Shown: positions 27,343-35,760, counted from the first letter of the stretch. The stretch is DNA of 64,000 nt from Streptomyces sp. NBC_01241 (GCF_041435435.1 NZ_CP108494.1:3754501-3818500), one strand, 5' to 3'. Notes: a model not told the origin generated them from the sequence alone. Numbers and translations are program-made.

Positions 27343-28458
27343 GTGCACATCGACATCGTGGGGCTGGCGCCCGGGAGCATCGTCTTCGAGACCTCTCCCC
27401 TCGCCGAGCTGGGGCTGGCCCTGCATGCCCTCTCCGAGCCCGGACACCACCCGGGGCTGCACGGCTGGGCGACGGCGACCGCCAGTGCGCTGGAACCCGA
27501 CCTCGCCGACCGGCTGCACGAGGCCGAGTTCCTGTGGCGCAACACGTTCTCGGACATCTTCCTGGCGTTCGCCGGAGTGCGTGGCGGCAACGGCAGGACG
27601 GGCGCGAACCTCGCCGAGGACCTGGACATCCTCGACCGGCTGGACGACGAGCGGTTCGTCGCCGCGGCCCTGGAGTTCACCTGCTCCAGCCTGTACGGGA
27701 TCGGCGCGCCCTCCCCGCTCAGCGACGCGCTGATGCGCGCCCGCGCCCTGGACATGGCGGCGGCGCGCGGCCCCCAGCAGGTGGAATTCGCCCAGCAGCT
27801 GCTGGACGATCCCGCCCCCGTACGCCACTGGATCCGCCGCCTGTTCGAGGACTGCGACCAGGCGTTCTTCGCCGACACCTGGCGGCGGGTGCGGGTCCAG
27901 CTGGTCGCCGACGCCCGGCACAAGACGGATCTGCTGCGGCGAAAGGGGCTCGGCGAGGCGGTGGGCGCGGTGTCCCCGGCACTGTCGCTCGACGAGGCAG
28001 GGACCCGGATCAGCGCCGACAAGCTGACCGAGGGCCGGGCCAACGCGGCGGACCCGGCTGTCGGCCGCCCCGGGCTCACCCTCGTCCCGTCCGCCTTCGG
28101 CTGGCCGCACCTGAACCTGCTGTACGCGCCCGGCTGGCGCCCGGTGATCCACTACCCGGTGCACCACCCCGAGCTGCCCTCCCCTGCCTCCGTGGAACTG
28201 CTCCAGCTGCGCATGGAGGCACTGGCCCACCCGATGCGGATGCGCCTGTGCCGCCATCTCGCCCGTTCCCCGTACACGACCGGCGAACTCGCCGAGACGT
28301 ACGGCATCACGGCGCCCGAGGTCTCCCGGCACCTCGCCGCGCTGAAGAAGGCGGGCCTGGTCACCACCCGGCGGCGCGGCCGGTACGTGCAGCACCAGCT
28401 GGACCTGACCGTGGTGGCGCGGCTCGGCAGCGACTTCCTGGAGGGCATCCTGCGCTGA
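27343..28458 (+). CDS. ArsR-type winged-helix regulator with DUF5937-like N-domain
   Basis: The 371-aa protein carries a long N-terminal domain of unknown ligand (about 1-270, VHIDIVGLAPGSIVFETSPL) and a C-terminal ArsR-type winged helix at about 285-345 (LAHPMRMRLCRHLARSPYTT, TAPEVSRHLAALKKAGLVTT, RRGRYVQHQLD). Such one-component regulators are abundant in streptomycetes, and their N-domain probably senses a small molecule. The GTG at 27343 is preferred over the GTG at 27337, because GGAGGGG at 27331-27337 would overlap the latter but is 5 nt from the former. No obvious target neighbour is seen; self-regulation is possible. Confidence 0.85.
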   Translation: MHIDIVGLAPGSIVFETSPLAELGLALHALSEPGHHPGLHGWATATASALEPDLADRLHEAEFLWRNTFSDIFLAFAGVRGGNGRTGANLAEDLDILDRLDDERFVAAALEFTCSSLYGIGAPSPLSDALMRARALDMAAARGPQQVEFAQQLLDDPAPVRHWIRRLFEDCDQAFFADTWRRVRVQLVADARHKTDLLRRKGLGEAVGAVSPALSLDEAGTRISADKLTEGRANAADPAVGRPGLTLVPSAFGWPHLNLLYAPGWRPVIHYPVHHPELPSPASVELLQLRMEALAHPMRMRLCRHLARSPYTTGELAETYGITAPEVSRHLAALKKAGLVTTRRRGRYVQHQLDLTVVARLGSDFLEGILR

Positions 28459-28573
28459 GCGGCGCTCCCGATTCGCGCCGGGCGACGACCGGCCCGACCA
28501 GCCGCGTCGACCGGCCCGACCGGCTGTCGGCCGTATCGACCGGCTGGACCAGCCGTCGGCCGTATCGGCCGGC
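28459..28573. repeat. Degenerate GACCGGC-rich repeat between convergent genes
   Basis: The 115-nt spacer contains repeated GACCGGCCCGACC and GTCGGCCGTATCG units in tandem with small variations. It may form hairpins that serve as a terminator for either gene. Confidence 0.6.
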
Positions 28574-29182
28574 TCAGTCGAAGCGGATGTGTTTGATCCC
28601 CGTCCACGTGCGCCGCACCCGGTGCCGCAGCGCGCTGTCCGTGTCCGGCAGGATGCTCAGCCCCGCCGATCCGGCGATCCGGTCGGCGACCTGCGGGACC
28701 GTCAGCCGGTCGGTGGCGAGGTGTTCGGCGAACTCCGGCTCCGCGAGCCGTTCGAGGCAGTGATCCAGCTTCGCCACGGCGAAACTCTCCCGCTTCAGCC
28801 CCCGCCCGAACCCGCGTTCGCTCAGCCGCCGCAGCACCGTGGCCCGTTCGGCGAGCAGCGCGAAGTGGTGCACGGTGTGCCCGTCGTCGCGCAGCCGTCC
28901 GATGATCTCGGCGAAGTAGCCGGGGTCGACGAGCGTCATCGGGGCGATCACCGGTCCCGGATGACCCCGCAGCGCCAGTCCCAGCACCTCGCGCACGCCG
29001 TCCCGCCAGGCCGTCAGGTCCTGGAAGTCACCGCGTAGTCGCGGCGGAAGCATCCGGTGCAGCCCGAACCCGACGTGCTCGGGGTCGCAGACCACGCTGC
29101 CGGGCAGTCGCCGGTTCAGCTCGTAGGCCGTGTGCGTCTTGCCGCCGCCGAACGGCCCGTTGATCCAGAGCAGCGCCCCCAC
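28574..29182 (-). CDS. TmrB-like P-loop ATPase (tunicamycin-resistance protein family)
   Basis: The 202-aa protein matches the Bacillus subtilis tunicamycin-resistance protein TmrB along its whole length as I recall that sequence. Shared are an N-terminal WINGPFGGGKTHTAYELNRR (P-loop GPFGGGKT), a DPEHVGFGLHRMLP block, an APMTLVDPGYFAEIIGRL block and the tail WTGIKHIRFD. TmrB is a membrane-associated ATP-binding protein that protects cells by binding tunicamycin, an inhibitor of cell-wall lipid-linked intermediates. Here the gene starts only 3 nt after the response regulator stop, so it is very likely co-transcribed with the two-component system. The substrate in this organism is unknown. Confidence 0.85.
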   Translation of the reverse strand: MGALLWINGPFGGGKTHTAYELNRRLPGSVVCDPEHVGFGLHRMLPPRLRGDFQDLTAWRDGVREVLGLALRGHPGPVIAPMTLVDPGYFAEIIGRLRDDGHTVHHFALLAERATVLRRLSERGFGRGLKRESFAVAKLDHCLERLAEPEFAEHLATDRLTVPQVADRIAGSAGLSILPDTDSALRHRVRRTWTGIKHIRFD

Positions 29183-29185
29183 GGT

Positions 29186-29860
29186 TCAGCCCATCCCGCC
29201 GCCGGCCCTGACCAGCCCCGTCTCGTACGCGAGGACGACGACCTGCACCCGGTCGCGCAGGCTCAGCTTGGTGAGGATGCGGCCCACGTGCGTCTTCACG
29301 GTCGCCTCGGAGAGCACCAGGCGTGCCGCGATCTCGCCGTTCGACAGTCCCTGCGCGACCAGCAGCATCACTTCGCGTTCACGTTCGGTGAGCTTCGCGA
29401 TGCCCTTGTGCTGCGGTTCGCTGGTGCCGCTCGGCAGCAGCGATGAGAAGCGGTCCAGGAGCCGGCGGGTGGTGGACGGGGCGACGACGGCGTCGCCGCT
29501 GTGCACGGAGCGGATGGCGGCGAGCAGTTCGGCGGGCGGCACGTCCTTGAGCATGAAGCCGCTGGCCCCGGCCTTCAGCCCGGAGAAGGCGTACTCGTCG
29601 AGGTCGAACGTGGTCAGGATGAGCACCTTGGGCGCATCCGGCTGCGCGCAGATGCGCCGGGTGGCCTCGACACCGTCCAGCCTCGGCATCCGGACGTCCA
29701 TCAGCACCACGTCGACGGCGGTGGCGCGCAGGATCCCGATCGCCTCCGCGCCGTCGCCGGCCTCGGCCACGACCTCCATGTCCGGCTGGGCGGCGAGCAC
29801 CATCCGGAAGCCGGTGCGCAGCAGCACCTGGTCGTCGACGAGCATCACGCGGATCGCCAT
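29186..29860 (-). CDS. Response regulator, NarL/LuxR family
   Basis: This 224-aa regulator has a receiver domain with acidic pocket DD at residues 9-10 (MLVDDQVLL), phospho-acceptor Asp in VVLMDVRMP at about 54, and Lys in GFMLKDVPP. A C-terminal LuxR-type helix-turn-helix follows (LTEREREVMLLVAQGLSNGE, with ATVKTHVGRIL). The ATG at 29860 gives the exact receiver start MAIRVMLVDD. It is the cognate partner of the upstream histidine kinase, separated by 145 nt of tandem repeats, and is followed after 3 nt by the TmrB-like gene. It may control that gene and itself in response to an envelope-active compound. Confidence 0.94.
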   Translation of the reverse strand: MAIRVMLVDDQVLLRTGFRMVLAAQPDMEVVAEAGDGAEAIGILRATAVDVVLMDVRMPRLDGVEATRRICAQPDAPKVLILTTFDLDEYAFSGLKAGASGFMLKDVPPAELLAAIRSVHSGDAVVAPSTTRRLLDRFSSLLPSGTSEPQHKGIAKLTEREREVMLLVAQGLSNGEIAARLVLSEATVKTHVGRILTKLSLRDRVQVVVLAYETGLVRAGGGMG

Positions 29861-29879
29861 GAGGGGTCCTGTCTCCTGT

Positions 29880-29966
29880 CTGTCCTGCGCCTGTACTGCT
29901 TTTCTGTACCGCGTCACTTCTGTACCGCGTCTGTCCTGCGCCTGTACTGCGTCTCTGTACCGCGTC
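29880..29966. repeat. Direct repeat (51-bp period) between kinase and response regulator genes
   Basis: A 36-bp unit beginning CTGTCCTGCGCCTGTACTGC starts at 29880 and again at 29931, differing only at three bases. Short CTGTACCGCGTC copies lie between and after the two units. Confidence 0.75.
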
Positions 29967-30005
29967 CGTCCCGCGTCCGTCCCGGGTCCGGGAAATGCCG
30001 GAGGT

Positions 30006-31208
30006 CTAGTGGGCCGCCTTGAGCGGCAGCAGGGCGCTGATCCGGAACCCGCCGCCGGGCCGCGGCCCGGCGTCCAGCGTGCCGCCGACCATGCCGACCC
30101 GTTCGCGCATGCCGATCATTCCGTGGCCCGCGCCGTCGGCGCCGCCGTCCACGTACAGCTCGTGCGCCGCGCCCCGCCCGTCGTCCTCGACCAGCAGCCC
30201 GAGCCCGTCGTCGAAGTAGACCAGCCGCACACTGGCCCCGGCGTCCGGACCGCCGTGCTTACGGGTGTTGGTCAGCGCCTCCTGCACGATGCGGTACGCG
30301 GTCAGCTCGACCCCGCTGGGCAGCGGCCGCGGGGTGCCCTCGATCTTGAAGTCGACGGCCAGCCCGGTCTTCCTGACCTGCTCGATGAGATCCTTGATCT
30401 GCTCGACGTCGGGCTGCGGGACGTACTCCCCGCTCTCCGGGGCGTCCCCGGTCCGCAGCACCCCGAGCAGCCGCCGCATCTCCGCGAGGGCCTGCCTGCC
30501 GGTGCTGGAGATGGTCTCCAGGGCCTGCCGCGCCTGGTCGGGGGCCGCGTCCATGACATACGCCGCGCCGTCGGCCTGCACCACCATCACCGAGACGTTG
30601 TGCGCGACGACGTCGTGGAGTTCGCGGGCGATACGGGCCCGCTCGGCGGCCACCGCGACCTTCGACTGCGCCTCGCGCTCCCGCTCCAGCCGGGCCGCGC
30701 GCTCCTCCAGCTGGCTGAAGTAGGCGCGCCGGGTACGCATCGAGTCGCCGAGCACCCAGGCGAGCACGAACGGCACGGTCAGCACGATGACGACAAAGAC
30801 CTGCTGGGGCCAGCCGGGGTGCGGTGTGTCCTGCGGCCAGCGCAGCTGGGCGGCACCGGCCGCGCACAGGGCGCAGACCAGCGCGAGCCGGGACGCCCAC
30901 CGCTCCCCGAGGGCGGCCACGGTGAAGACGATCACCAGCATCGCGAAGTTCACGACGCCGGGGATGACCCCGAACGCCAGTTGCACGACGCCCATCGCGA
31001 TGGCGAGCAGCAGCATCTTCTCCGGCGCGCGCCGGCGCAACGCGACGACGGTGCAGAGCCCGATGCTGATCAGCAGGGTGGCCGGCCGCCCGCCCGCGCG
31101 ATCCGCAGGCGCCACCATGGACAGGCCGGAGAGCCCGAGGAGGAAGACGGCCCAGAAGCCGTCGACGCCCGTCGGGTGTCTGCGGATGAAGTCGTAGAGG
31201 CGCTGCAC
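30006..31208 (-). CDS. Sensor histidine kinase, HisKA_3 (NarX-like) family
   Basis: This 400-aa kinase has about five to six transmembrane helices in its first 165 residues with very short loops, so it probably senses within the membrane. A coiled coil (LEERAARLEREREAQSK) leads to the HisKA_3 box RARIARELHDVVAHNVSVMV with the phospho-acceptor His. A HATPase_c domain follows (ALTNTRKHGG, VEDDGRGA, GHGMIGMRERV). Cytoplasmic and membrane-only input is typical of kinases that watch cell-wall lipid intermediates. The GTG at 31208 is chosen because VQRLYDFIRRHP matches the usual N-terminus. It forms an operon with the response regulator and probably the TmrB-like gene. Confidence 0.92.
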   Translation of the reverse strand: MQRLYDFIRRHPTGVDGFWAVFLLGLSGLSMVAPADRAGGRPATLLISIGLCTVVALRRRAPEKMLLLAIAMGVVQLAFGVIPGVVNFAMLVIVFTVAALGERWASRLALVCALCAAGAAQLRWPQDTPHPGWPQQVFVVIVLTVPFVLAWVLGDSMRTRRAYFSQLEERAARLEREREAQSKVAVAAERARIARELHDVVAHNVSVMVVQADGAAYVMDAAPDQARQALETISSTGRQALAEMRRLLGVLRTGDAPESGEYVPQPDVEQIKDLIEQVRKTGLAVDFKIEGTPRPLPSGVELTAYRIVQEALTNTRKHGGPDAGASVRLVYFDDGLGLLVEDDGRGAAHELYVDGGADGAGHGMIGMRERVGMVGGTLDAGPRPGGGFRISALLPLKAAH

Positions 31209-31304
31209 GTAACCCAGCGTAGGGACAGGCGACAGGTGCACGGGTCAGCCGAAGGGCCGATCCGGCTCCAGGGACCGTACTCCCCAAGGTGGAGACTTGG
31301 AAAC

Positions 31305-32288
31305 GTGACGGATGAGTGGCGTGGGTGGCAGGAGGCGGCAGAGACCGCTTTGTACGGAGACGGGGGCTTCTACCGGAGCCCGGAAGGGCCGGCGGGCCAC
31401 TTCCGTACCTCCGTCCACGCGTCCCCGCTGTTCGCCTCGGCCGTCGCCCGGCTGCTGGTCAGGACGGCACGGGAGCTCGGCACCGACTCGGTCGACCTGG
31501 TGGACCTGGGGGCGGGGCGGGGCGAACTGCTGACGGGGGTGCTGGCGGCTCTGCCGGCCACGGGCGCCGACGGTCTCGCCGTACGGGCGTACGCCGTGGA
31601 GCTCGCCGCCCGCCCCGACGGTCTGGACCCCCGGATCGAGTGGGTCGCCGAACCGCCGTCGGGAACGCGCGGACTGCTGTTCGCCAACGAGTGGCTGGAC
31701 AACGTCCCGACCGATGTCGCCGAGACCGATGCGGACGGCGTGGACCGGTATGTCCTCGTCCGGACGGCGGACGGTGCGGAACGGCTGGGCGGGCCGGTGT
31801 CCGGGGCCGACGCCGCGTGGCTGCGCCGCTGGTGGCCGTCGGCCGGACCGGGCAGCCGGGCCGAGATCGGGCGCCCGCGCGACGAGGCCTGGGCGCGGGC
31901 GGTGGCCACGCTGGCCGAGGGGCTCGCCGTGGCGGTGGACTACGCCCACGTACGGGAGGCGCGGCCCCCCTTCGGCACGCTGACCGGCTTCCGGTCCGGC
32001 CGCGAGGTGCGACCGGTGCCGGACGGCAGCTGCGACCTCACCTCGCACGTGGCCCTGGACGCGTGCGCGACGGCGGCCGGGGGCGGGACGGTGCTCCCCC
32101 AGCGCGAGGCGCTGCACGGCCTCGGCATCGATGGCGGACGCCCGCCCCTGGCCCTGGCCTCGGCCGACCCGGCCGGCTTCGTACGGGCCCTCGCCTCTGC
32201 GGGCGAGGCGGCGGAACTCACGGCCCGGGGCGGCCTGGGCGACTTCGGCTGGCTGATGCACCGAAGAATCAGCCCCTCCTGCGATTGA
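31305..32288 (+). CDS. SAM-dependent methyltransferase, MidA/NDUFAF7 (DUF185)-like
   Basis: The 327-aa protein shows the S-adenosylmethionine loop VDLGAGRGELLTGVLAAL at about 65-82, an N-terminal GFYRSPEGPAGHFRTS region that in MidA proteins precedes it, and LLFANEWLDNVPTD, the family's NE-D motif. MidA/NDUFAF7 proteins methylate an arginine on complex I subunit NDUFS2 (NuoD) and are needed for assembly. The next gene is a nuoD homologue. The start is GTG 31305, with GGTGGAGA upstream; the long frame further upstream is only the kinase gene read backwards. The last six codons lie inside an intergenic repeat, so the tail may be a recent addition. Confidence 0.78.
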   Translation: MTDEWRGWQEAAETALYGDGGFYRSPEGPAGHFRTSVHASPLFASAVARLLVRTARELGTDSVDLVDLGAGRGELLTGVLAALPATGADGLAVRAYAVELAARPDGLDPRIEWVAEPPSGTRGLLFANEWLDNVPTDVAETDADGVDRYVLVRTADGAERLGGPVSGADAAWLRRWWPSAGPGSRAEIGRPRDEAWARAVATLAEGLAVAVDYAHVREARPPFGTLTGFRSGREVRPVPDGSCDLTSHVALDACATAAGGGTVLPQREALHGLGIDGGRPPLALASADPAGFVRALASAGEAAELTARGGLGDFGWLMHRRISPSCD

Positions 32289-32421
32289 GGCACGGGGCCC
32301 GGGGCAGCGCCCCGGTCAGACCAGCCCCTCCGGCGCTTGAGGCGCGGGGGCCCGGGGCAGCGCCCCGGTCAGACCAGCCCCGTCGGCGCTTGAGCCGCGG
32401 GGCCCGGGGCAGGGCCCCGGA
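32270..32421. repeat. Three tandem copies of a 52-bp hairpin repeat
   Basis: Units start at 32270, 32322 and 32375 with CAGCCCCTCC(T/G)GCG(A/C)TTGAG or a close variant, followed by a GGGGCCCGGGGCAGCGCCCCGG hairpin read in two parts. This is a common type of Streptomyces intergenic palindrome. The first copy includes the stop codon of the methyltransferase gene (TGA in CGATTGAGG). Confidence 0.8.
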
Positions 32422-32442
32422 CGCTCAGGGAATACTGGCGGT

Positions 32443-33585
32443 ATGACGGAGACGACAGTCGGCATCGGCGGCGCAGCGGAGAGCACCGACATGGTGCTCA
32501 ACATCGGCCCCCAGCACCCCTCCACCCACGGCGTGCTCCGTCTGCGCATCGTCCTCGACGGCGAACGCATCCAGCACGCCGAACCGGTCATCGGCTACAT
32601 GCACCGCGGCGCGGAGAAGCTGTTCGAGGCCCGCGACTACCGGCAGATCGTGATGCTCGCCAACCGCCACGACTGGCTGTCGGCGTTCTCCAACGAGCTG
32701 GGCGTCGTGATGGCCGTCGAGCGCATGCTCGGCATGGAGGTCCCGGAGCGCGCGGTCTGGACGCGGACCCTGCTCGCCGAGCTGAACCGGGTCCTGAACC
32801 ATCTGATGTTCCTCGGCTCGTACCCGCTCGAACTCGGCGGGATCACTCCGGTGTTCTACGCCTTCCGCGAGCGCGAGGAGCTCCAGGCCGTGATGGAGGA
32901 GGTCTCCGGCGGCCGGATGCACTACATGTTCAACCGGGTCGGCGGCCTCAAGGAGGACCTCCCCGCGGGCTGGCTCGGCCGCGCCCGGGACGCCATCGCC
33001 TCCGTCCGGTCCCGGATGGACGTGTACGACGACCTGGTGCTCGGCAACGAGATCTTCCGGGGCCGCACCCGTGGCGTGGGCGTGCTGTCCGCCGGGGCCG
33101 TGCACGCGTACGGGGTGTCCGGGCCGATCGCCCGCGCCTCGGGCGTCGACTTCGATCTGCGGCGCGACGAGCCGTATCTCGCGTACGGGGAACTCCAGGA
33201 CACCCTCAAGGTCGTCACCCGCACCGAGGGCGACTGTCTGGCCCGCTTCGAATGCCTGCTGGAGCAGACGCACAACGCCCTGGATCTGGCGGACGCCTGC
33301 CTGGACCGGATGGCCGGCCTGGCGCCCGGCCCGATCAACCAGCGGCTGCCCAAGGTGCTGAAGGCCCCCGAGGGCCACACCTACGCGTGGACCGAGAATC
33401 CGCTCGGCATCAACGGCTACTACCTGGTGTCCAAGGGTGAGAAGACCCCGTACCGGCTGAAGCTCCGCTCCGCGTCGTACAACAACATCCAGGCGCTCAC
33501 CGAGCTGCTGCCGGGCACGCTGGTCGCCGACATGGTGGCGATCCTGGGCTCGCTCTTCTTCGTCGTCGGCGACATCGACAAGTAG
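32443..33585 (+). CDS. nuoD2: NuoD-like NADH-quinone oxidoreductase subunit, orphan copy
   Basis: This 380-aa homologue of complex I subunit NuoD (49-kDa subunit, quinone site) lies outside any nuo operon. It keeps the hallmark GPQHPSTHGVLRL (quinone-site His) at about 22-34 and MHRGAEK with Arg55, the arginine equivalent to bovine NDUFS2 Arg85, the known NDUFAF7 substrate. It also keeps NRHDWLSAFSNE, the ENPLGINGYYLVS-type block and a C-terminus ending FFVVGDIDK. Normal NuoD is about 430 aa. It may replace or supplement the standard NuoD, or act in a separate hydrogenase-like complex. The methyltransferase upstream is its likely partner. Confidence 0.93.
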   Translation: MTETTVGIGGAAESTDMVLNIGPQHPSTHGVLRLRIVLDGERIQHAEPVIGYMHRGAEKLFEARDYRQIVMLANRHDWLSAFSNELGVVMAVERMLGMEVPERAVWTRTLLAELNRVLNHLMFLGSYPLELGGITPVFYAFREREELQAVMEEVSGGRMHYMFNRVGGLKEDLPAGWLGRARDAIASVRSRMDVYDDLVLGNEIFRGRTRGVGVLSAGAVHAYGVSGPIARASGVDFDLRRDEPYLAYGELQDTLKVVTRTEGDCLARFECLLEQTHNALDLADACLDRMAGLAPGPINQRLPKVLKAPEGHTYAWTENPLGINGYYLVSKGEKTPYRLKLRSASYNNIQALTELLPGTLVADMVAILGSLFFVVGDIDK

Positions 33586-33617
33586 GCCCGACCGGCCCGG
33601 CCCCGGCTGCGCGGCGT

Positions 33618-34628
33618 CTACGAGATGGCGCTGCGCAGCTCCACCACATCGAGCTGCTCGGTCTCGTCGTGCGCGGTCAGGTCGATGACCTTGCCGACGG
33701 CCCGGTTCCCGGTCGTGCCCGTGCGGTGCGCGGCCAGTGCCTCCTCGCCCACCACGTCCGCGAGGTCCTCGTTCTGCACGGACTCGATCGCGGCGCGCGC
33801 CTTCTGCGTACCGAAGAAGTCGAAGCTGCCCTGCGGCACCGGATGGCGGCGCAGCGCCGCGTGCGGAGCGATCGGGCTGGCGGCCGGCACGGCGCGCGCC
33901 GCGGGCAGCGCGGCGGACGGCCGGGGCGCCGGAAGGGCGGTCGTCGGACGGAGGTGCTGTGCTCCGGACGCGTCCGGGGCCGCCGCGTGCTTCCCCTGCC
34001 GCTCCTCCGCCTCCCGGGCGCGCTCCGCGAGATCCCGCTTCCTGGCCTGCTCGGCGGTACGGCGCGCCTCCTGGAGGGCCCCGTTGCGCGAGAGGTCCTC
34101 CAGCGCCTGGGCGGCGCGCAGATAGGCGGCCGGCGTCGGTGTGCTGCGCGCCGCGGGCAGTTCCCGGGGAGTCGCGGCTTCGAGCGCGAGCTGCCTGCGG
34201 CCCTCCAGCGCACTGGCCCGCTCGGTCTCGGCGTTGGCGTACCGCCGCAGCAGCGCGGCGTGCTCCCCGCGCAGGTTGGCGAGCTCCACGCGCTTGCGGC
34301 GCAGCTTCGTCTCCAGCCGGGCGCGCAGCTCCCGCGACTCCTCCAGGTCGGCCTCCAACTCGGCCATGCGCTCCTCGGCCCGCCATTCGTCACCGGCTCG
34401 GGCGCGCGTCAGCTCCGCGAGACGGCGGCCCGCGTCCCGGTCCCAGCTGCGCATCAGATACGCGCCGGTCACGGCCGCGGCCGCCGCGGCGGCCACCAGA
34501 CCGCGCAGGATCAGGGGCTCGGCGAGCAGCCAGGCGCCCCCCGCACAGAGAACCGACACTCCGACAACGGCCGAGGGCGGAAGGATTCTGTGCAGAGGTG
34601 GCGAATGGCGATGACGTCCACGTGGCAT
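33618..34628 (-). CDS. Membrane protein with coiled-coil cytoplasmic domain
   Basis: The 336-aa product has two adjacent transmembrane segments at about residues 18-33 and 36-55. A long charged coiled coil follows (AELEADLEESRELRARLETK, onward to about residue 150), then an Ala/Pro-rich linker and a short C-terminal region. The C-terminus has conserved-looking HPVPQGSFDFFGTQKARAAI and a hydrophobic end. The layout recalls scaffold or cell-division accessory proteins of streptomycetes, but I do not recognise the family. The ATG at 34628 begins MPRGRHRHSPPLHR. It lies convergent to nuoD2 and downstream of an osmoprotectant transporter. Confidence 0.8.
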   Translation of the reverse strand: MPRGRHRHSPPLHRILPPSAVVGVSVLCAGGAWLLAEPLILRGLVAAAAAAAVTGAYLMRSWDRDAGRRLAELTRARAGDEWRAEERMAELEADLEESRELRARLETKLRRKRVELANLRGEHAALLRRYANAETERASALEGRRQLALEAATPRELPAARSTPTPAAYLRAAQALEDLSRNGALQEARRTAEQARKRDLAERAREAEERQGKHAAAPDASGAQHLRPTTALPAPRPSAALPAARAVPAASPIAPHAALRRHPVPQGSFDFFGTQKARAAIESVQNEDLADVVGEEALAAHRTGTTGNRAVGKVIDLTAHDETEQLDVVELRSAIS

Positions 34629-34720
34629 GGCCTGAAATTTACCGTGCGCAGGACGCACTTGGGGAGCCGCCGGCCAATCTGTTCCCACCCGGTTACCTGA
34701 CGGTCCCCCATCCTCGATCT

Positions 34721-35710
34721 CTACTTCTTGATGAGGCCCTTCGACCGCAGATAGTCCTTGGCCGCGTCGGCGGGCTTTGCGCGCTCGGCATCCACCTTGC
34801 GGTTCAGTTCCGCGAGATCCTCGGTGGTGAGGGCCTTGGTGAGCTTGCCGAGTGCGTCGGCAATGTCCTGGGAACCCGCGTCCTTGGCATTGACGACCGG
34901 CAGAACGTTGTCCGCGTTCTGGAGCTTCTTGTCGTCCTCCAGGAACACCAGGCCGTAGCTGTCGAGCACCGCATCCGTGGTGGTGGTGAGGACCAGCTGG
35001 TCCTTGCCGTCCTTGACGGCCTGCTTGGACTGCGGTGTACCGACTCCCTTGGGGTCGATGCCGGTGACATTGATGCCGTACGTCTTCTTCAGGCCCGGCG
35101 CGCAGAACGGCCGCACCTCGCACTCGTCACCCGCCGCGATCTTCACTTCGGTCTTCGACCTGCCGAGATCCGAAAGCGTCTCGAGCTTGTTCTTCGCGGC
35201 GAATTCCTTGGTCACCGCGAAGGCGTTCTGGTCGACGGCTCCGCCGGCCGGGAGGACCTTCAGTCCGCGCGGAGTGGCGAGCTTCTCCAGCGCCGCGACC
35301 GTGGCGGCCGCGTCACCGGAGGCGACCGGCTTCTTCTCGGCCGCCTTCGCACCGTTCACCTTGGCGTTGAGGAATTCGGCGATCGTCGCGGCGTATTCGG
35401 GGACGACGTCGATCTCGCCCTTCTCCAGGGACGGTTCGTACAGTTCCCGGTTGGCCACCGTGGTGACCGAGGTGCTGTATCCGGCGTCGCCCAGGATCTG
35501 TGCGTACAGCTCCGCGAGGACCTTGGACTCGGTGAAGGACGCCGCGCCGACGACGAGCGAACCCTTCTTGCCGGAGCCGCCGCCGGAGTCGCCGGAGGAC
35601 GCCGAGCCCGCCTTGTCCTTCTCCAGGCTGTCGCCGCCGCAGGCGGCGAGCGAGCCGGCCAGCGCGACCATGCCGATGACCGCGCCCGCTATTCGCGAGG
35701 TCTTGCTCAT
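34721..35710 (-). CDS. Osmoprotectant (glycine betaine/choline) ABC transporter substrate-binding lipoprotein
   Basis: The 329-aa OpuC/ProX-type lipoprotein has a signal peptide with lipobox LAACGG (Cys at about 27) and a Gly/Ser linker. The binding domain includes GAASFTESKVLAELYAQIL and, further on, TDAVLDSYGLVFLEDD. Such proteins capture betaine, choline or carnitine outside the membrane and deliver them to the permease. GGAG lies 8 nt before the ATG at 35710. It is the last gene of a leftward set permease-permease-binding protein; the ATPase gene is divergent. A heptamer array lies in front of it. Confidence 0.9.
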   Translation of the reverse strand: MSKTSRIAGAVIGMVALAGSLAACGGDSLEKDKAGSASSGDSGGGSGKKGSLVVGAASFTESKVLAELYAQILGDAGYSTSVTTVANRELYEPSLEKGEIDVVPEYAATIAEFLNAKVNGAKAAEKKPVASGDAAATVAALEKLATPRGLKVLPAGGAVDQNAFAVTKEFAAKNKLETLSDLGRSKTEVKIAAGDECEVRPFCAPGLKKTYGINVTGIDPKGVGTPQSKQAVKDGKDQLVLTTTTDAVLDSYGLVFLEDDKKLQNADNVLPVVNAKDAGSQDIADALGKLTKALTTEDLAELNRKVDAERAKPADAAKDYLRSKGLIKK

Positions 35711-35760
35711 GAGGTGTTCTCCGTCCACAGCAACAGGGCTATTTGAGATGAGATCCGGGG

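Noticed and set aside
29130..31304. A long upstream extension of the methyltransferase frame
   Set aside because: This part is antisense to the response regulator and histidine kinase genes. The true start is GTG 31305 with a ribosome site.
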